Of a stretch of 64,000 nucleotides of DNA, positions 16,692 through 25,697 are shown piece after piece (the first letter of the stretch is position 1; the number at the start of each line of letters is the position of its first letter). The DNA lies in NCBI RefSeq assembly GCF_003019815.1, contig NZ_CP027773.1, positions 376,001 to 440,000 on the forward strand, written 5' to 3'. The position numbers and the translations under genes are program-made. This DNA comes from Variovorax sp. PMC12 (lineage in GTDB: Bacteria; Pseudomonadota; Gammaproteobacteria; Burkholderiales; Burkholderiaceae_C). The notes under the pieces are model-generated. The model did not search any database. It was not told the origin of the DNA and saw only the letters and a list, made by a program, of their open reading frames with translations.

Positions 16692-17882
16692 TCAGGCCGC
16701 CGCTCGCTCCACCTCGGCCGGCATCGCCTGCATCGACCGGTTGCGCAGCCTCAAGGCCAGCACCGTCGCGACGCAAAGCACGCACAGCACCGTCGTGAGC
16801 GTGACGCCGAGGCCGCGCGCATCGGACAGCATGCCGAACAGCGGCGACACCAGGCCGCCCACCGACAGCGCCAGCCCCAGCGTGATGCCGCTGGCCGTGG
16901 CCGGGTTGCGCGGCAGGTAGTCCTGCGCCAGCGTCACCTGCGCGGCGAAGGGCAGGAACATGCACATGCCGAGCAGCGCGGTGCAGGCCAGCGCCCAGCC
17001 GGCATCTGGCGCGAGCACCAGGCCCGCGAGCGACGGCAGCGCGAGCAGGTAGCCGGCGCGGATCGTGCCCATGCGGCCGATGCGGTCGCCCAGCCAGCCG
17101 CCGAGCAGCGTGCCCACAGCGCCCGCGGCGGTGAACGAGGTCAGCGCCGCGGCGCCCTGGAAGGCGGTGCCGTGCAGGTCGCGCGTGATGCGCAGCGACA
17201 GCATCGACAGCACCGTCACGTAAGGGATCGACCAGCCGATGATGGTCGCGACCAGCAGGCTGAAGGCGCGCCAGTCGTTGTGGGGCTTCAGCACTTCGGC
17301 GCCTGCCTTGCGCGCAGCGGCCGCCGTGGCGGCGGAGGCCGCGCCGCTGCCGGCATTGGCGGCCATCCACACGACGCCCATCGCCAGTGCCGGCACGCCC
17401 AGCAGGTAGCTGCGCGACAGGCTGCCCCCGCTGACCACGGCGGCCGCCAGCACCGGCGCGAAAGACGCGCCGATGGTCCCGCCCACTGAGAACACGCTCA
17501 TCGCCTTTTGCGACGCGCCGCCGGCCGCGCGCGCCGCCACGGTGGCGGGCGGGTGGTAGGCCGCAATGCCCAGCCCGCACAGCACCATCGCGATCCAGGT
17601 CAGAAGGTAGCTGTGGCTCAAGCCTGCCAGCACCACGCCAAGCGCGGCCACCATGAAGCCGGTGGGCACCAGCCAACCGCGCGGATGGCGGTCTGCGTAC
17701 AGGCCGAACAGCGGCTGCACCACGCTCGACAGCCCGGTGGCCGCGAGCATCAGGCCCGCCACGGCGGTGTAGCTGTAGCCGCGCTCCAGCACCATGAACG
17801 GCAGCAGTGCGGGCACGAGGCCCTGGTAGAGGTCATTGACGGCATGGGTGCCGGTGAGCAACCCGAGTCGGCGCTTGTTCAT
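16692..17882 (-). CDS. MFS transporter, FSR/NimT-like
   Basis: 396 residues and 12 hydrophobic segments, starting MNKRRLGLLTGTHAVNDLYQG, which resembles the fosmidomycin-resistance (FSR) branch of the MFS. Conserved GLYADRHPRGWLV and GGWLGDRIGRMG mark the two A-motif loops. It diverges from an AraC-type regulator gene 55 bases away. Among known pairs, the AraC-type NimR and MFS exporter NimT of E. coli have the same divergent layout, so drug export under AraC control is a reasonable inference, substrate unknown. Confidence 0.85.
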   Translation of the reverse strand: MNKRRLGLLTGTHAVNDLYQGLVPALLPFMVLERGYSYTAVAGLMLAATGLSSVVQPLFGLYADRHPRGWLVPTGFMVAALGVVLAGLSHSYLLTWIAMVLCGLGIAAYHPPATVAARAAGGASQKAMSVFSVGGTIGASFAPVLAAAVVSGGSLSRSYLLGVPALAMGVVWMAANAGSGAASAATAAAARKAGAEVLKPHNDWRAFSLLVATIIGWSIPYVTVLSMLSLRITRDLHGTAFQGAAALTSFTAAGAVGTLLGGWLGDRIGRMGTIRAGYLLALPSLAGLVLAPDAGWALACTALLGMCMFLPFAAQVTLAQDYLPRNPATASGITLGLALSVGGLVSPLFGMLSDARGLGVTLTTVLCVLCVATVLALRLRNRSMQAMPAEVERAAA

Positions 17883-17937
17883 TCGATCGCTTCTTTCGTT
17901 TCCTTGAGGAAAAAGCATCGTAGGAAGCCGTGCGAAG

Positions 17938-18762
17938 ATGTTCTCGCTACGAATCAACAAGCATCGTCGAGAAATGGACAAAGCAATCAACCTGCGGCCT
18001 GAAGAGGGCGAGTCGACCCCGCGCGCCGTGGCGGTGCTGGCCACCGACCCCGCCGGCGACGCTTTCATACCGCCGCATGCGCACCGGCGCGGCCAGTTGA
18101 TCCATGCGATCTCTGGCGTGATGCTGGTGAGCGCCGCGGCCGGCAGCTGGGTGGTGCCGACCGGGCGCGGGGTGTGGGTGCCGGCCGGCATGGAACACCA
18201 GATCCGCATGGCCGGCGAGGTGAAGATGCGCACCGTGTTCGTCGAGCCCGGCACGCGCGCCGACCTGGGCGCCGAATGCCGCGTGATCCATGTCGGCGCG
18301 CTGCTGAGGGAGCTGATCGTCACCGCCGTGGCGCTGCCGCTGGACTACGCGCCGGGCGGCCGCGACGAGCGGGTGATGGAGCTGATCCTCGACGAGATCG
18401 AGGCGGCCCCCGCGCTCTCGCTGCACGTGCCGATGCCGCGCCATGCGCGCCTGGCCGTGCTGTGCGAGGAGCTGGTGCGCGACCCTTCGTTGCCCGCCAC
18501 GCTGGACGACTGGGCGCTGCGCCTGCACATGAACACCCGCACGCTCGCGCGCCTGTTCCAGCGCGAGACGGGCATGAACTTCGGCGCGTGGTGCCGGCAG
18601 GCGCGGCTGCTGCTGAGCCTGCCGCGGCTGGCGGCGGGCGCGTCGATCCTGGAGGTGGCGCTGGCGCACGGCTACGAGAGCCCGAGCGCCTTCACCGCGA
18701 TGTTCCGGCGCACGCTGGGCGTGCCGCCCAGCGTGTACCTGCGCCGCGACTACCTGGCGTAG
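17938..18762 (+). CDS. AraC-family regulator with cupin sensor domain
   Basis: 274 residues, or 262 if the ATG at 17974 is used. The N-terminal cupin-type domain (AFIPPHAHRRGQLIHAISG, GRGVWVPAGMEHQIRM) is followed by two helix-turn-helix units, DWALRLHMNTRTLARLFQRE and SILEVALAHGYESPSAFTAM. It resembles NimR/YeaM. It lies divergent from the MFS gene. In the gap TCGTAG at 17918-17923 and CTACGA at 17947-17952 form an inverted repeat, a weak operator candidate. The last 13 bases overlap the end of the convergent TRAP gene. Confidence 0.88.
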   Translation: MFSLRINKHRREMDKAINLRPEEGESTPRAVAVLATDPAGDAFIPPHAHRRGQLIHAISGVMLVSAAAGSWVVPTGRGVWVPAGMEHQIRMAGEVKMRTVFVEPGTRADLGAECRVIHVGALLRELIVTAVALPLDYAPGGRDERVMELILDEIEAAPALSLHVPMPRHARLAVLCEELVRDPSLPATLDDWALRLHMNTRTLARLFQRETGMNFGAWCRQARLLLSLPRLAAGASILEVALAHGYESPSAFTAMFRRTLGVPPSVYLRRDYLA

Positions 18763-20027
18763 ACCAGGTCGCGCAGCGCCAGCGAGATCCAGGGCACGTA
18801 GGTGATCACCATCAGGCACGCCATGATCACCAGCACGAAGGGCACCAGGTGCCGCACGATGCGGTCCAGCGATATTCGCGCCACGGTGCAGGCCGCGAAC
18901 AGGTTCACGCCGAAGGGCGGCGTGATCATGCCCAGGGCCAGGTTCACCACCATGACCAGCCCGAAGTGCACCGGGTCGATGCCGAAGTGCACCGCCACCG
19001 GCGCCAGGATCGGCGCCAGCACGATGATCGCGGCGCTGGTCTCGATGAACATGCCGATCACGAACAGCGCCGCGTTCACGCCCAGCAGGAACATCGCCGG
19101 CGACTGCAGCACCTCCTGCAGCCAGTGGCCGATGGCGTCGGGCACGCCCGCGCGGGTGATGAGGAACGCGAACAGCCCCGCGTTGGCGATGATGAACATG
19201 ATCACCGCCGAAGACATCACCGACTTGCGCAGGATGGCGTACAGGTCCTTCAGCTTGATCTCGCGGTAGATCACCATGCCCACCACCAGCGCATAGAACA
19301 CCGCGACCGCCGAGGCTTCCGTGGGCGTGAAGACGCCGCCGTAGATGCCGCCGAGGATGATCACCGGCATCAGCAGCGCCCAGCCGGCCTGCCAGAGGGC
19401 CCGGCCGAAGGGCATGCGGCCTTCGCCGTCGGTCTTGCCCCAGCCCTTCCACTTGCAGTAGACCCACACGAACAGCATGAGCGCCAGGCTGATCAGGATG
19501 CCGGGGCCGAAGCCCGCGATGAACAGCTCGCCGATGGACACTTCGGCGCTCACGCCGTACAGGATCATCGGGATCGACGGCGGAATGATCACGCCCAGTT
19601 CCGCGCTGGTGGCTTGCAGGGCCGCAGCGTAGGAAGTGGGGTAGCCGTGCTTGATGAGCGCCGGGATCAGGATGGCGCCGATCGCGAAGGTGGTGGCCAC
19701 CGACGAGCCCGACACCGCGGCGAAGATCATGCAGGTGAGCACGCAGGTCATCGGCAGGCCGCCCTGCACGCCGCCCACGATGCTCTTGGCAAATTCGACC
19801 AGCCGGCGCGAGATGCCGCCGGTTTCCATCAGGTTGCCGGCCAGGATGAAGAACGGAATGGCCGCCAGCGGAAACTTGTTGATCGAGTTGAACATCTCCT
19901 TCACGGAGATCAGCATGTTGGCGTTCGTCACCTGGATGCCCAGGATCGACGCCAGCCCGATGGACACCGCCACCGATACCGACAGTGCAAAGCAAAGCAC
20001 CATCGTCGCAACCATCACCACACTCAT
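18750..20027 (-). CDS. TRAP transporter large permease (DctM type)
   Basis: 425 residues, the 12-segment channel subunit of a tripartite ATP-independent periplasmic transporter. Family wording includes IPFFILAGNLMETGGISRRL, PPSIPMILYGVSAEVSIGEL and MITPPFGVNLFAACTVARIS. It works with the DctQ and DctP subunits encoded upstream in the same operon, importing an organic acid or sugar acid with sodium. The neighbouring denD suggests a tetronate substrate. An 85-base gap holding a repeat-like element separates it from dctQ. Confidence 0.95.
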   Translation of the reverse strand: MSVVMVATMVLCFALSVSVAVSIGLASILGIQVTNANMLISVKEMFNSINKFPLAAIPFFILAGNLMETGGISRRLVEFAKSIVGGVQGGLPMTCVLTCMIFAAVSGSSVATTFAIGAILIPALIKHGYPTSYAAALQATSAELGVIIPPSIPMILYGVSAEVSIGELFIAGFGPGILISLALMLFVWVYCKWKGWGKTDGEGRMPFGRALWQAGWALLMPVIILGGIYGGVFTPTEASAVAVFYALVVGMVIYREIKLKDLYAILRKSVMSSAVIMFIIANAGLFAFLITRAGVPDAIGHWLQEVLQSPAMFLLGVNAALFVIGMFIETSAAIIVLAPILAPVAVHFGIDPVHFGLVMVVNLALGMITPPFGVNLFAACTVARISLDRIVRHLVPFVLVIMACLMVITYVPWISLALRDLVYAR

Positions 20028-20112
20028 GATCCAGCCCCCACGCTCGGCACTTCGTGTCCTCGCTGCCCCCCGAGGAGGCCGTTCGCTTGCCTGGGGCGGC
20101 CCGGCGCGGCGC
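20028..20112. repeat. GC-rich repeat-like element in the dctQ-dctM gap
   Basis: An 85-base spacer inside an otherwise tight operon reads (plus strand) CACTTCGTGTCCTCGCTGCC, then CCCCGAGGAGGCC and CTGGGGCGGCCCGGCGCGG. I associate this wording with interspersed intergenic elements of Comamonadaceae, but only one copy is in the window, so the claim rests on memory. It contains short complementary GC runs (for example GCCCC against GGGGC) that could fold in the mRNA and lower or raise dctM expression. Confidence 0.4.
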
Positions 20113-20607
20113 TCATTGCGCGGTCTCCAGTTCGAGCCGCTTTGGGTCGAGAAAATTGCCGACGATGCCGAACAGGCAGAACAGCGAGCCCACGGGCAGC
20201 GCCAGGTAGGACCACACCATCGAGATGCTCTCGAGGCCGGCCATCGACTGCACGCGTCCGCGCATGGCGTAGTCCCAGCCCCACCACAGCACGATCAGCA
20301 TCAGCACCAGCGCGGCGACGCTCACCACCGCGTCGAGCACGCGGCGCATGCGCGGCGGGCTCCAGCGGTAGAGAACGTCCACGCTCACCATCGCGCCCTG
20401 TCTGAACGCCATCGGGATGCCCATGAACACCATCCAGATGAGGCTCACGCGGATCAGGATCTCGCTCCATTCGGCCGGCTGCTCCAGCACGAAACGGGTG
20501 ACGATCTGGAACACGCCCAGGGCCGACGCGACGACCAGCATCGCGCAGGCCATCAGCATCGAGAAGCCGGTGGTCCAGCGCTCGATGCCCAGGAATTTTT
20601 CTTTCAC
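20113..20607 (-). CDS. TRAP transporter small permease (DctQ type)
   Basis: 164 residues with four hydrophobic segments: TTGFSMLMACAMLVVASALG, ILIRVSLIWMVFMGIPMAF, VVSVAALVLMLIVLWWGW and SYLALPVGSLFCLFGIVG. Placement between the P and M subunits and length are typical. Its ATG overlaps the stop of dctP (ATGA), showing translational coupling. It bridges the large permease and the periplasmic binding protein in the complex. Confidence 0.92.
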   Translation of the reverse strand: MKEKFLGIERWTTGFSMLMACAMLVVASALGVFQIVTRFVLEQPAEWSEILIRVSLIWMVFMGIPMAFRQGAMVSVDVLYRWSPPRMRRVLDAVVSVAALVLMLIVLWWGWDYAMRGRVQSMAGLESISMVWSYLALPVGSLFCLFGIVGNFLDPKRLELETAQ

Positions 20608-21572
20608 TTGTAGTCGCGGATCTTGTCGAGATTGGCCTTGCCGAAGTCTTTCTCGAACTGGGCATTGACCGGCGCGAGCGCGGCGACGAACTTGGCCTTG
20701 TCGACGTTGTCGATCACCGTCATGCCCTTGGCACGCAGGTCGGCCACGCCCTTGGCGTCGTCTTCGTCCACGCGCGCGCGGTTGGCCTTGGTGCCTTCCT
20801 TGGCAGCGTCGAGGAAGGCCTGCTTGTCGGCCGCGCTGAGCTTGTCGAAGGTCGCCTTGTTCATCACGAAGATGCAGGGCGAGTAGACGTGGCCCGTGAG
20901 CGACAGGTGCTTTTGCACCTGGTCGAACTTGGCCGAGATGATGACCGGCAGCGGGTTCTCCTGGCCGTCGACCGTGCCTTGCTGCAGCGCGGTGAACACC
21001 TCAGGGAAGGCCATCGGCGTGGTGATGATGCCGAAGCCCTTGTAGGCCGCGATGTGCACCGGGTTTTCCATCGTGCGCATCTTCAGGCCCTTGAGGTCCT
21101 CGGGGGCCTTCACGTCGCGCTTGCTGTTGGTCATGTGGCGAAAGCCGTTCTCGGCCCACGCCAGCGCCTTGAAGCCCTTGGCGTCGAACTTGGTCAGCAT
21201 CTCCTGGCCGATCGGGCCGTCGAGCACGGCACGCGCGTGGGCCTTGTCGCGGAACAGGAAGGGCACGTCGAGGATCTTGGTCTCGGGCACGAAGTTGGGC
21301 ACCGGGCCGGTCGAGGAGAACGCGAGTTCCTGCGTGCCCAGCTGCACCGCCTCGATCGACTCGCGCTCGCCGCCGAGCGAGCCGTTGTAGAAGGTCTGCA
21401 CCTTGTAGCGGCCTCCCGTGCGCTTCTCGACTTCCTTGGCGAAGGTGTCGATGGCGACGCCCTGGTGCGAGTTCTGCGCAGTCGAAATGCTGATCTTCAT
21501 GGTCGTCTGTGCAAAGGCGACCGAGCTCAGGGCGAGCGAAAGGCAGGCGGCGGCAATGGGGCCGAATTTCAT
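20604..21572 (-). CDS. TRAP transporter substrate-binding protein (DctP type)
   Basis: 322 residues with a signal peptide (AAACLSLALSSVAFAQ, cleavage after residue 21). Conserved DctP wording includes HQGVAIDTFAKEVEKRTGGRY, the carboxylate-binding region GLKMRTMENPVHIAAYKGFG and PLPVIISAKFDQVQKHLSLT. The arginine in LKMRTMEN is the residue that usually binds the carboxylate. It follows denD by 45 bases and is coupled to dctQ. Substrate by context: a four-carbon sugar acid such as D-erythronate, not proven. Confidence 0.94.
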   Translation of the reverse strand: MKFGPIAAACLSLALSSVAFAQTTMKISISTAQNSHQGVAIDTFAKEVEKRTGGRYKVQTFYNGSLGGERESIEAVQLGTQELAFSSTGPVPNFVPETKILDVPFLFRDKAHARAVLDGPIGQEMLTKFDAKGFKALAWAENGFRHMTNSKRDVKAPEDLKGLKMRTMENPVHIAAYKGFGIITTPMAFPEVFTALQQGTVDGQENPLPVIISAKFDQVQKHLSLTGHVYSPCIFVMNKATFDKLSAADKQAFLDAAKEGTKANRARVDEDDAKGVADLRAKGMTVIDNVDKAKFVAALAPVNAQFEKDFGKANLDKIRDYK

Positions 21573-21617
21573 GTTGTCTCCGGGGAGTTGGGTCAGGAAC
21601 GCGTCAGGCGCAACGGA

Positions 21618-22637
21618 CTATGCAACAACCGGGAGCTTTACCGCGTCGGGATTTTCACGGACGTACTCGCGAATGACGGCCTCGAAGCTCTCGTCGGGCA
21701 AGAGCCCCAAGGCCTTCGCGCGCACCGTCTCGAAGTGCCCGGGCCAGGTCTTCACGATGCGCTGGATCGCCGGGTCGGGCGTGCGGTCGAGCAGGGCGAT
21801 GGCTGCCTTGCCGGCCACGCGCTCGAGCGCCAGTGCCATTTCGCCGACCGTGGTGGCGAGCGAGGGCAGGTTGAGCGCGGTGCGCGGGCCCCATTCGGCG
21901 TCGGTTGCTTCGGCGGCGCGCACGATGCCCTCGATGGTTCGCGCCGGTGACGCGACGGCCACAGGCGTCGAGTCCGGCACCGGACAGGCGGCGCGCAGCC
22001 CGGCCAGCGGCTCGCGGATCATGCCGCTGAAGAAACCCGAAGCCGCGCCGTTCGGCCTGCCCGGCCGCACGCTCACCGTCATGAGCCGCACGCTGCGCCC
22101 GCGCACGAAACCCTTGCGCGTGTAGTCGGCCATCAGCTGTTCACCGATGAATTTCTGGATGCCGTAGCTGGTCTGGGGCGTCGGCAGCGTGTGGTCTTCG
22201 ATGACCTTGGGCAACGGCTGCTCGGGCGAGTCGCCGAACACGGCGAGCGAGCTGGAGAACACCAGCACGGGCTTCGTGCCGAGCGCGCGTACCTTTTCGA
22301 GCAGCGCATGCGTGGCCGCGAAGTTGCTGCGCATGCCGAGGTCGAAATCGGCCTCGCATTCGCCGCTGACGGCGGCGGCCAGGTGGAAGATGGCGTCGGC
22401 TTCGCGCCAGAACCCGGCGTAGGCATCGGCTGCGAGCTGCGCGTTCAGGTCACCGGTGACGGCGGTGATGCGCGCATCGGATGCGAGGTCGGCCGGCGGG
22501 GCGGCGCGGTCGACCAGCGTGATGCGTTCGATGGTGCGGGGCGGTGCGCCGGCCAGCGAAAGGCTGCCTTGCTTCAACAGCGTGCGTGCGAGGCGTGCGC
22601 CCAGAAAGCCGGCGCCGCCGGTGATGACGATCTGCAT
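21618..22637 (-). CDS. denD: D-erythronate dehydrogenase-type SDR (DenD)
   Basis: 339 residues, an extended short-chain dehydrogenase. The NAD-binding glycine motif is ITGGAGFLGARLA at the N-terminus, and TSYGIQKFIGE supplies the catalytic Tyr and Lys. Family wording AIFHLAAAVSGECEADFDLG and SVRPGRPNGAASGFFSG fits the DenD group, which oxidises D-erythronate to 2-keto-D-erythronate in tetronate catabolism. It is the first gene of a minus-strand operon with a TRAP transporter, consistent with uptake and first oxidation. The kinase and aldolase partners (DenK/OtnK, OtnC) are not in the window. Confidence in the fold is very high, in the substrate moderate. Confidence 0.85.
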   Translation of the reverse strand: MQIVITGGAGFLGARLARTLLKQGSLSLAGAPPRTIERITLVDRAAPPADLASDARITAVTGDLNAQLAADAYAGFWREADAIFHLAAAVSGECEADFDLGMRSNFAATHALLEKVRALGTKPVLVFSSSLAVFGDSPEQPLPKVIEDHTLPTPQTSYGIQKFIGEQLMADYTRKGFVRGRSVRLMTVSVRPGRPNGAASGFFSGMIREPLAGLRAACPVPDSTPVAVASPARTIEGIVRAAEATDAEWGPRTALNLPSLATTVGEMALALERVAGKAAIALLDRTPDPAIQRIVKTWPGHFETVRAKALGLLPDESFEAVIREYVRENPDAVKLPVVA

Positions 22638-22733
22638 GGGTCTTGTCTCCTTTGAGCGCCAAGAATAAGCGCGGCCGCGGGCTGTGGCATGCTCGTTGGC
22701 GGTTTCGCGGATTTCATCGACAGGAGACGCCGG

Positions 22734-22973
22734 ATGCTGACGGTCGTGGTTTTGTGGCTCATCGCCATCGCATGGCTGGTAGCGAATGGCGTGTTCGCGC
22801 AGAAGCCTTTGCCGCGTTACCGGCGCAGGCGCGCCTTGTGGGCCTGGATCTTCCTGGGCGCATGTGCGGGGGCGCTCGCTGGACTGGCCAGCGCGAATCT
22901 CTCGCTGCCCGGTGCCATCGCCGGTGCCGTCCTGGCCGGATTCGTCGCGGGCAAGTTCATCGCGCGCGACTGA
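22734..22973 (+). CDS. Small two-helix membrane protein
   Basis: 79 residues from MLTVVVLWLIAIAW; AGGAGA lies 9 bases upstream and decides the start. Two hydrophobic helices (VVVLWLIAIAWLVANGVFA and WIFLGACAGALAGLA) with a basic loop PRYRRRRALW. No family recognised. Confidence 0.5.
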   Translation: MLTVVVLWLIAIAWLVANGVFAQKPLPRYRRRRALWAWIFLGACAGALAGLASANLSLPGAIAGAVLAGFVAGKFIARD

Positions 22974-23010
22974 TCGGATGCCGATGCTTCCAGGGAAGCA
23001 AAGGGCTCCG

Positions 23011-23039
23011 CGGAAAAGAAAAAGCCCTCCGAAGAGGGC
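23011..23039 (-). terminator. Intrinsic terminator of the ETF-QO gene
   Basis: On the minus strand GCCCTC-TTCG-GAGGGC (23039-23024) is followed by TTTTTCTTTTCCG. It lies 24 bases after the ETF-QO stop codon. The same hairpin has no good T-run on the plus strand. Confidence 0.85.
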
Positions 23040-23062
23040 CTCCTTCGAAAGGCGCAGGCGCC

Positions 23063-24760
23063 TTACATGCCGACGTAGTTCGGCCCGCCGCCGCCTTCAG
23101 GCGTGACCCAGACGATGTTCTGCGTCGGGTCCTTGATGTCGCAGGTCTTGCAGTGCACGCAGTTCTGCGCGTTGATCTGCAGGCGCTGCTTGCCGTCTTC
23201 GGTGCCCACGAACTCGTACACGCCGGCCGGGCAGTAGCGGCTTTCGGGGCCGGCGAACTTCTCGAGGTTGATGTTCACCGGCACCGTCGGGTCTTTCAAC
23301 GTCAGGTGGGCCGGCTGCTGCTCTTCATGGTTGGTGTTGCTGATGAACACGCTGGAGAGCCGGTCGAAGGTGAGCTTGCCGTCGGGCTTGGGATAGACGA
23401 TGGGCTTGCACTCCGAGGCGGGCTTCAGGTACAGGTGGTCGGCCTTGTTGCGGCGCAGCGTCCACGGAATGTTGCCCTTCAGCAGCCATTGTTCGATGCC
23501 GTTCATGAGCGTCGCCACGCCCAGGCCCTTCTTGAACCATGCCTTGAAGTTGCGCGCCTTCTTCAGCTCCGCGTGCAGCCAGCTCTTCTCGAAGGCTTCG
23601 GGGTAGGCGGTGAGTTCGTCGTGCTGGCGGCCGGCCTGCACCGCCTCGAAGGCGGCTTCGGCGCAGAGCATGCCGGTCTTGATGGCGGCGTGGCTGCCCT
23701 TGATGCGGCTCACGTTGAGGTAGCCGGCCTCGCAGCCGACCAGCGCGCCGCCGGGGAACACGGTCTTGGGCAGCGACATCAGGCCGCCGGCCGTGATGGC
23801 GCGCGCGCCGTAGCCGATGCGCTTGGCGGGCTTGATGCCCTTGGCCTCGTCGCCTTCCAGGTACCAGCGGATGTTGGGGTGCAGCTTCCAGCGCTGCATT
23901 TCCTCGAACGGGCTCAGGTAGGGGTTGCTGTAGTCCAGGCCGGTGATGAAGCCCATGGTGACCTTGTTGTCCTCCATGTGATAGAGGAAGGCGCCGCCAT
24001 AGGTGTCGCTCTTCATGGGCCAGCCGGCGGTGTGCAGCACGAAGCCGGGCTGGTGGCGCTTGGGGTCGATCTCCCAGACTTCCTTCACGCCCAGGCCGTA
24101 GGTCTGCGGGTCCTTGCCGGCGTCGAGCTTGTACTTGGCGATGAGCTGGCGGCCCAGGTGGCCGCGCGCGCCTTCGGCGAACACGGTGTATTTGCCCAGC
24201 AGCTCCATGCCGAGCTGGAAGTTCTCGGTGGGCTCGCCGTCCTTGCCGACGCCCATGTTGCCGGTGGCCACGCCGCGCACCGAGCCGTCTTCGTTGTAGA
24301 GCACCTCGGCCGCAGGGAAGCCGGGGAAGATTTCCACGCCCAGGTTCTCGGCCTGCTGCGCCAGCCACTTGGTGAACGCACCCAGGCTGATGATGTAGTT
24401 GCCGTGGTTCTGGAAGCACGCCGGCAGGAACGCGTTGGGCGTGCGCAGGCTGCCCTTTTCGCCCAGGAACACCATCGCGTCGTCGGTGACGGGCTGGTTC
24501 AGCGGGGCGCCCAGTTCCTTCCAGTCGGGCAGCAGCTCGTTGAGCGCGCGCGGGTCCATGATGGCGCCCGACAGGATGTGCGCGCCGGGCTCCGAGCCCT
24601 TCTCGAGCACTACGACCGAGATCTCTTTCTCCTGCTGCGCGGCGAGCTGCTTGAGCCGGATCGCGGTCGAGAGGCCGGCCGGGCCGCCACCGACCACGAC
24701 CACGTCGTATTCCATGGCTTCGCGAGGGCCGAACTGGGCGAGGATTTCGTCGTGGGTCAT
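23063..24760 (-). CDS. Electron-transfer flavoprotein-ubiquinone oxidoreductase
   Basis: 565 residues. It passes electrons from reduced ETF, supplied by acyl-CoA dehydrogenases, to ubiquinone. The N-terminal FAD motif VVVVGGGPAGLSTAIRLKQ is seen, with ADHLYLKPASECK in the ubiquinone part. The C-terminal 4Fe-4S ferredoxin domain holds cysteines in RYCPAGVYEF and QNCVHCKTCDIKDPTQNIVW. I start at MTHDEILAQF; MEYDVVVVGG 16 codons later is an alternative. It supports the many acyl-CoA pathways in the window. ETF subunit genes are not here. Confidence 0.95.
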   Translation of the reverse strand: MTHDEILAQFGPREAMEYDVVVVGGGPAGLSTAIRLKQLAAQQEKEISVVVLEKGSEPGAHILSGAIMDPRALNELLPDWKELGAPLNQPVTDDAMVFLGEKGSLRTPNAFLPACFQNHGNYIISLGAFTKWLAQQAENLGVEIFPGFPAAEVLYNEDGSVRGVATGNMGVGKDGEPTENFQLGMELLGKYTVFAEGARGHLGRQLIAKYKLDAGKDPQTYGLGVKEVWEIDPKRHQPGFVLHTAGWPMKSDTYGGAFLYHMEDNKVTMGFITGLDYSNPYLSPFEEMQRWKLHPNIRWYLEGDEAKGIKPAKRIGYGARAITAGGLMSLPKTVFPGGALVGCEAGYLNVSRIKGSHAAIKTGMLCAEAAFEAVQAGRQHDELTAYPEAFEKSWLHAELKKARNFKAWFKKGLGVATLMNGIEQWLLKGNIPWTLRRNKADHLYLKPASECKPIVYPKPDGKLTFDRLSSVFISNTNHEEQQPAHLTLKDPTVPVNINLEKFAGPESRYCPAGVYEFVGTEDGKQRLQINAQNCVHCKTCDIKDPTQNIVWVTPEGGGGPNYVGM

Positions 24761-24903
24761 GTGGGTTGGGTCGATAATGATTTTTCGAGGCGCGGGGCAT
24801 CCCGGGTTGCGGGGCATTTTATGCGGCGTCCGCGGGCGGCCCGCGTCACTTGCGGGCACGGCTTTCCCTCGCGTCGCCTGCGCGACTCCACAGGAATCAG
24901 TTC

Positions 24904-25686
24904 ATGGCTTACAGCATCGATCTCTCGGGCCGCGTTGCCTTCGTCACCGGCGCCTCCAGCGGGCTTGGCGCCCAGTTCGCAAAAACGCTGGCGCGCGCGG
25001 GTGCCGCGGTGGTTCTCGCAAGCCGCCGCATCGAGAAGCTCAAGGAACTGCGCGCGCGCATCGAAGGCGAGGGCGGCGACGCCCACGTGGTCGAGCTCGA
25101 CGTGACCGACATCGGCAGCATCAAGGCCGCCGTCGCGCGCGCCGAGACCGAGGTCGGGGCCATCGACATCCTGGTCAACAACTCGGGCGTGAGCACCACC
25201 CAGCGCCTGCAGGACGTGACGCCCGACGACTACGACTACATCTTCGACACCAACGTCAAGGGCTCGTTCTTCGTCGCCCAGGAAGTGGGCAAGCGCATGC
25301 TGGCGCGCGCCACGGGCACGGCGCCGGGCACCTACATCGGCGGGCGCATCATCAACATCGCGTCGGCGGCGGCGCTGAAGGTCATGCCGCAGATCGGCAC
25401 CTACTGCATGAGCAAGGCCGCCGTGGTGCAGATGACCAAGGCCATGGCGCTGGAGTGGGGCCGCTTCGGCATCAACGTGAACGCGCTGTGCCCCGGCTAC
25501 ATCACCACCGAGCTCAACGAGGAGCACTGGACCACCGAAGGCGGCGCCAAGCTGGTCAACATGCTGCCGCGCAAGCGCGTGGGCAAGCCCGAAGACCTGG
25601 ACGGCCTGATCGTGCTGCTGGCCAGCGGCCAGAGCCATTTCGTGAACGGCGCCGTCATCGCGGCCGACGACGGGTTCGCGCTCTGA
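24904..25686 (+). CDS. Short-chain dehydrogenase/reductase
   Basis: 260 residues, classic SDR. The cofactor motif TGASSGLGAQF is near the N-terminus, NNSG is near residue 95, the catalytic serine lies in INIASAAAL and Tyr-x-x-x-Lys in YCMSKAAVV. CPGYITTELN is the usual segment after the active site. It starts the SDR-EamA-thioesterase plus-strand cluster. Substrate unknown; 3-hydroxyacyl-CoA or alcohol oxidation are options given the thioesterase neighbour. The divergent gap of 143 bases to the ETF-QO gene should hold both promoters. Confidence 0.88.
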   Translation: MAYSIDLSGRVAFVTGASSGLGAQFAKTLARAGAAVVLASRRIEKLKELRARIEGEGGDAHVVELDVTDIGSIKAAVARAETEVGAIDILVNNSGVSTTQRLQDVTPDDYDYIFDTNVKGSFFVAQEVGKRMLARATGTAPGTYIGGRIINIASAAALKVMPQIGTYCMSKAAVVQMTKAMALEWGRFGINVNALCPGYITTELNEEHWTTEGGAKLVNMLPRKRVGKPEDLDGLIVLLASGQSHFVNGAVIAADDGFAL

Positions 25687-25697
25687 GTCCGAGGGCC

